From assembly GCA_021613335.1 (NCBI GenBank), contig JAJTWR010000057.1:285619-349618 (forward strand): a stretch of 64,000 nt of DNA, in the 5' to 3' direction. The notes under the pieces were generated by a model. It had not been told where the DNA came from. It ran no database searches and worked only from the letters and a program-made list of their open reading frames with translations. Positions 58,946 to 64,000 of this stretch are shown here, in pieces; positions within the stretch are counted from its first letter, which is position 1; every line of letters begins with the position of its first letter. Both the position numbers and the translations under genes were made by a program. The stretch comes from Whitmania pigra (taxonomy: Eukaryota; Annelida; Clitellata; Hirudinida; Haemopidae).

Positions 58946-59962
58946 ACACTTAAGTGGAACACATTCCATGCCAAGTGTTGACGGTTCCACTGCTTTCGGA
59001 ACTCTCTAGAGAACCATCAGAGAGAAACTCAGAAAAGGCAGAAATGCTAGCCCAATCCTTTGCATTAGCCAGCAGCAACATGAACCTTTCCTCGCTCTTC
59101 TCACAAACCAAGACTGAATGGCTGTTGACCTTTGATCTTTTCATCCCAGAGGACTTGCCCCTCTCTGATCCCATCGGCATCTCCAAATTCCAAAATGCAC
59201 CGAGGAAATATGGGAATTCATCTCCGGGACGTGATGGCATCAGCTACGAGATGCTAAGAAGGCTCCTAACCGCAAGCCTCAAAGAGGCTCTTTAACCAAT
59301 CCTGGTCATCCAGAATGGTTCCTTGTTCATGGAAGAGGGTTTCAGTCATCCCGATCCCAAAGAAAGAGAAGCCCCCCAATCTGCCCTCTTCTTACCGCCT
59401 CATCTCTCTGACTCTCTCCACAAACTTATGGAGCGGATGATTACCACGAAACTAAGATGGTTCCTTAGAGAGCAAAAACCTGTTGAACCAAGCTTGTTTC
59501 AGTGGTCCCTGCACATAGGAATCCCTGGTAATGAGAAGGCCGATACTCTGGCAAAAGCCGCCACTGCAAGGGACCGCTCAGATGGACCGGTGGATCCCAG
59601 CGTCTATCAAGGATGTCAAAAGGGCCCGCAACATCATCCAATTGTGGCAAGCCAGATGGGATGAAGACCTGCGAAGCCAACATTACAAGACCATAGAGAA
59701 ACTTGTGTCGACTAAGAGCAAGTTCCAAAGGAGGATGGAAGTCTTTATTTCCAAACTCAGAGTTGGAAAATGTGCTATGAACCAACACCCGTTTCCCTTA
59801 AAACATCATCCAGATGGAAAACGAAAGTTGTGCCCTCAGAAAGACGAAAATGTGAAGCATTTCCTCGTGAGGAGAGAAATCGGACTCAATACAAATCTAT
59901 CTGATATGAGTTCCATGCTTAGCAATCCAGCGAGTGTGGACATCTACAGATGGCTTTGAAAA
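58946..59962 (+). mobile_element. Internally deleted non-LTR retrotransposon with RNase H remnant
   Basis: Plus-strand fragments in more than one frame: an RT N-terminal part with SSPGRDGISYEMLRRL (the NxxPGxDGI motif), then a KLMERMITTKLRWFLREQ segment. The sequence then jumps directly to SLHIGIPGNEKADTLAKAA, the end of an RNase H domain. It closes with a C-terminal region containing RRMEVFISKLRVGKCAMNQ and HPDGKRKLCP-KDENVKHFL, like the terminal zinc-knuckle segment of I-clade elements. The palm with YADD and most of RNase H are deleted, and several stops and frame changes are present. Dead copy. Confidence 0.8.
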
Positions 59963-62152
59963 AATTGGAGTCTTTAGTGATTTCAACTTTAGATCACTAA
60001 AGTTGAAAAAAAAGTTCATAAGGGTGAAGTTGGCGAGGAATTGGAAAGGTCAATAATTTCGGTACACGTGAATACAGAAGCTGCGACGTTAATAAAGGAC
60101 TTTCCTCGAAATGCAGTACTTACCCCCATTTTCCGTCAGATCAAACCCTGAGCAAGAAAGACCCGTGCAAGGCTTAATTAAAAAGCTGACGAAAGCAGCT
60201 AGACGAAGAGAAACAAAATTATTTTCATTGATAATATTAATATATAATTAATATATTATTAATACTTTAATTCTGAAACGATTTGATTGAAACTTAAAAC
60301 ACTTGAGCACATTGACAAGACTTGTATATTTATTTATTTATTTGATTATAGTCCGTTGCATAACTAAGATGATTTGGACTCAAGACTTGTATAAGGCTAG
60401 CAGGGTGTTTAAATTTAAAACGGAGCACTGCTTGTTGTGGGGTGTAAAAGTGAAACTATAGATTTATTTTATAAAGTGCAATAATAGAATAAGTTGTCGC
60501 CATGTTATATAAATTGCCAAATGTATGTATTTATTTTAAAATTTTTAAAATTAGACTTATTCAAATAAAATTATTGCAAATTTGAATAAGAATAGCAGGC
60601 TGCTTACAAATCGCTAGCAGGGTGTTTATGTTTAATTAATCGCAATAATTTTCGCAATCTCATTCACCCAAGCTATTTACAAAATCAGCCACTACCCTAG
60701 TCGTTCAATTGAAGCATACGAAATTGCCAGCAACTGCCAAGAGATACAATCAACTAAGATTGGGGTTTTCCTGGATTTGAAGGCCCTCACCTCAATTTCA
60801 ACATCCGCAAATCATTTCATCGTTCGGCCTGGACCCATAATATAATAATATACTAATATATAATAATATTATGTCACCATTCATTATTGAGTAAAGACTT
60901 CATCTCACAACATCCCATGAGAGCTGTGTAACCGACTCTGTCTCATAACGGCAGCGCTAACCAGTGGCGCAACCAGCGAAAAATGCTGGGGGGGGGCTCA
61001 AGTTTAGAAAATGGACGAAAGCCCGACGCAGTCGAAAAATTTTTGAAACTGTTTAAATCAAAACTACCAATTATAATTAATAAAGAATTAAAGATAGAAC
61101 AGATTATTATTATTATGAGTTTAACTATCTTCTGTCTTATGCGCATGTTTGTGCCAAAGATCCATGTACCACGCTCAAAAAAGTTTCATTGAAGTGCAAT
61201 TGCATTAATGCCCTCGATATATTTTCTTCGATGCCCTCCACCTTTATAGAATCTAATTGATTCCTTTTTACGGCATTGAATTTTATCCCAAATTTGTAGT
61301 GATTACAAGATTTCAATAAACAATAAAGCTGTTTAAAAAATTGCGTTGAAATGAACTCTGTGTGTTCAACTTTCCGTTTGGATGCTTAAATTCAGAGGTG
61401 CTTTCACTACTTGTGGTTTGTAGTTTAAACGTCTAAGAAATAATATTTCATTGAATCAAAAAACCGAAGATAATTCCAGGGATAATCTTAGTGACACTAA
61501 ACGCAATGTCATTAGCAAATGATGTTCACATAATAAGTCAATCACAAAAGTTATTTTTACTATAAAATATTTGGCTTATTATTTTTTAATATAAATGATG
61601 ACAGATATTTGTTTGTTTGTATTATGTTCCAGTTCGATAATATATGAAAAACTTTATTTTACAAAAAACATAGACGGGTTTATCGTTTACAAAGCTAAGT
61701 ATCTACATATTACCATATCTACATATTATCTACATTTAATTATTCATTGATCTTCACCGATGAGAATAAAGAGCCTGCAGGTTGCTATGTAGAGTAACTC
61801 AACTTGATGGCAGAATCGGATACACAAGTTGAGGTCGATGTGCTCTTTTCAATAAAACTTCAGCAAATTTAAAGCTGAAAAGGATTTATACAAAATCCAT
61901 ATCTAAGCTACAATACATTTACAAATTAGCGTCTTAGCTTGAATAATGATTTAAAGCTTACAACAAATCGTGTCACTTCGATTTGATTAAAAAACTAGTG
62001 GAAAAGTTGTCGATAATTAGTGCAAGTTTACAACGATCTTTGGAACAAAATTAAAAATCTGGCCAGTGCGAATTTAAGAGGAATGTTTGATGATTATTTT
62101 GATGTAATTTATTTTTTTTTATAAGGCTAGCAGGGTGTTTACCAATCGCAAT
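59963..62152. other. Transposon-derived intergenic sequence
   Basis: No coding gene. Contains a perfect 12-bp hairpin (59981-60008), three copies of a 16-bp motif ending CAGGGTGTTTA (60396, 60613, 62126), and a 'cagtggcgcaaccagc ... ggggggggg' stretch at 60962-60998 that looks like a DNA transposon terminus. Confidence 0.5.
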
Positions 62153-62423
62153 ACAGACCAATTGACTTTTTGTTAAACAAATTACATTAACCTGATTGGG
62201 AAGGGTAATATTTTTTAATGCATGATCTAATTTGACCTGCTTGAATTGATGATTTAAAGCTGCCTAATCTCAGGATTACATTTCTCGAGATGTTAATTTT
62301 TCGACACCTGACAATTTATCATTTCAAAGGCATGCCTTGTAGACATTTTGAAAATGCACAGAATGAACCAATGTTGAATTGTGATTTCCAAATTATGTTC
62401 TTACATTTTTCCTCTGATAAACA

Positions 62424-62465
<42 letters not shown>

Positions 62466-62471
62466 TGAACA

Positions 62472-62660
62472 ATGCACACCAGTTTGGCTGAAATTGAGGT
62501 TCTTCGAGCAGCTAAAAGAGTTCAAGGCACTTTTGAGTGTGGCTATTATCTCATAATGGCAAATCTAGCTGACCTTTGGTTAATTGAATATGTTGACACC
62601 TCATGGTCATTACACCTACTTTTTAACTCAAACCAGCTTCAACATGCTTCATCGTACTGA
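62472..62660 (+). CDS. 62-residue open frame of unknown function (copy 2)
   Basis: The predicted peptide is identical to that of copy 1 at 44142-44330. Same caveats: no family, no splice pattern, and the surrounding DNA is about as similar. Confidence 0.25.
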   Translation: MHTSLAEIEVLRAAKRVQGTFECGYYLIMANLADLWLIEYVDTSWSLHLLFNSNQLQHASSY

Positions 62661-63472
62661 AGATTTGAAATTTTATTAGGTTGGTGATGTTGTACCTAAT
62701 GGAAAGTTTGAGCATGGTACAATGCAAAAGCTCAGAATCAAAAGCATTAAAAGTTACAATTTGATGCTCATACGTTATTAGTTAATTATATAATTGGTTA
62801 TGGCCGCAAAAGAACATTCCTTTGCCCTAACTTGTTAACTTCATCAGCATTTTTTGGATTAAATATTCTTAGGAGAGTGCAAAAAAGAAATTAAATTATT
62901 AAACTAAGTATTGACACATTTTAATTATGTATGATTAGTAGATGCATGATGTGAAGCTGAAAATTAGTAAAATCAACTTAAAAGTTTCACTTCCATTTGT
63001 TGGTCTATCACTTATCTTGTTTGATGCTGTCTGTGCTGGTTGGCACCAACAATAACTCGTTTTTTCTAATCATTATGCAAATAATTAAAAATTGAAATTA
63101 ATTCAATAAACTTGACAATGAACTATTCGATTACTTGTAAGTAAAACAAATAAATATAAATAATTTTAATAATATTCTTAATTTGCCCATTGGAGGATTT
63201 CTAATTGATCAGCAACAATTATGTGTTATGAGCAGTTTTACATCCTATTTAGATATAATGTGGTTTGTGACATAAGAAGGTAGAATTAAATAATAAATAA
63301 ATAATTTTTATCAGTACTTCAGATTTTGTGAGAATATTTTAATAAAGTTGAAAACTTATCATGTGGTAATGACGAATATTATGATGATGATGATGACGAC
63401 AATGAATATAAGTAGTGGGACAGCTGTTCTTTCAAAATCTGCATCCTTATTGCACCGATAAGAATTTCAAGG

Positions 63473-63917
63473 ATGGCGGGAGGTGAGCTTTAAAACATTT
63501 CATAAAATAGTAGCCATCGCTCTATTTAGTTAATATTTGATAAAATAGAAGCCATTGCTTTATTTAGTTAATATTTCATAAAACAGTAGCCATTGCTTTA
63601 TTTAGTTTATATTTCTCATTGATATGATGATTTTTAAAACAATCCACACATTTTTAGCTCTAACGGTTAATTTTTAATCGACTTTACAAAATAGCCCTAA
63701 AAAGGGGCTAGAATAGGGGCAGTTATCACTTTTGTGTTTGTTATGGTTCCAGCCAGTCGAACTTATAGCGATGCTGAGGCAAGAAGAATTTTGGAAAAGG
63801 AGGGAATAATGGTGAACTCTCCAAAACCAAAGACTTCTTTGGATGGGGTTCGCCACAACACTATAAATGGCTTGATTGAGTTCAAGAAGGATTGCAAGTC
63901 TAATATCGTTGTGACAG
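63473..63917 (+). CDS. M15-like zinc peptidase gene, second copy, exons 1-2 only
   Basis: Exon 1 (63473-63482) and exon 2 (63753-63917) retain the start codon, the phase-1 splice sites and an open frame equal to copy 1 except near the end of exon 2, where FKRESGCNVV becomes FKKDCKSNIV. Exon 3, which carries the zinc-binding His/Asp and the ExxH element, is not found in the remaining 83 bp; eL13 sequence begins 26 bp into the intron. Without a downstream exon 3 this copy cannot bind zinc and would be a pseudogene. The window edge leaves that open. Confidence 0.65.
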
Positions 63918-63943
63918 GTGAATAAATTTTTTGGTATGATTTG

Positions 63944-64000
63944 GCACGCCCCATCACTGAGGAAGAGAGAAAATTTTCCGCCTTCGTCGCTCTCAGGCAA
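63944..64000 (+). pseudogene. RPL13 fragment: eL13 C-terminal fragment at the window edge
   Basis: Reads [19 protein letters not shown], identical in protein to array units A-C, starting abruptly at a junction with the M15-like gene intron. It continues past the window. Confidence 0.85.

Larger units (their letters stand above)
62153..63943 (+). repeat. Segmental duplication, copy 2
   Basis: Partner of 43808-45723. Nearly identical up to the middle of intron 1 of the M15-like gene, where a private segment (about 63630-63732) replaces the copy-1 sequence. It then continues through exon 2 and 26 bp of intron 2 before switching abruptly to eL13 sequence. Confidence 0.93.

Overview
This window is nuclear DNA of an invertebrate animal. 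It is AT-rich, holds spliced genes with many short introns, is full of microsatellites, and carries non-LTR retrotransposon and hAT transposon debris. The gene families are metazoan (R-spondin, protein 4.1, erlectin, RAB3GAP1, a bifunctional RNA capping enzyme). Their divergence and the compact introns suggest a lophotrochozoan, possibly an annelid or leech; that placement is inference from impression, not a search result. Exon boundaries below were read by hand from splice sites, reading phase and family similarity.

Layout. About 1-4.9 kb: no gene, with a large ATCC-repeat microsatellite. 4.9-8.8 kb (minus): a three-exon R-spondin-like secreted protein with two furin-like repeats and a TSP1 domain. 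12.1-20.0 kb (minus): three head-to-tail mRNA capping enzyme genes whose coding regions have no introns. The outer two look complete. The middle one keeps its triphosphatase motif but has lost the guanylyltransferase lysine and the C-terminal motifs. 21.7-35.0 kb (minus): a 16-exon protein 4.1/coracle homologue of about 624 residues, probably with a 5' UTR exon near 38.1 kb. 38.5-43.4 kb (plus): a complete 15-exon ERLEC1 (erlectin) gene, which would share a divergent promoter with the 4.1 gene.

From 43.8 kb to the end the window is a duplication-rich mosaic. A three-exon gene (45.1-46.4 kb) encodes a 126-residue protein with the zinc-site pattern of the M15/hedgehog-type peptidase fold. Its 5' part, with upstream flank, is repeated at 62.2-63.9 kb. 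Between them lie four tandem ~975-bp units carrying the end of a ribosomal protein L13 (eL13) gene. An inverted eL13 middle exon lies at 51.4 kb and a hAT transposase remnant at 53.3 kb. Four exons of a RAB3GAP1-like gene lie at 54.9-55.6 kb (minus), followed by a (TAA)n tract of about 525 bp. That tract abuts the stop codon of a 5'-truncated CR1/L2-like retrotransposon (56.3-58.4 kb, minus). A second, internally deleted retroelement with an RNase H remnant follows at 58.9-60.0 kb (plus). The window ends inside another eL13 fragment fused to the second peptidase copy.

The genes do not form an operon-like pathway. The main points of interest are the intron-poor capping-enzyme array with its decayed middle member, the M15-like gene (a candidate for horizontal origin) spreading with eL13 fragments, and an R-spondin lacking both LGR-clamp phenylalanines.
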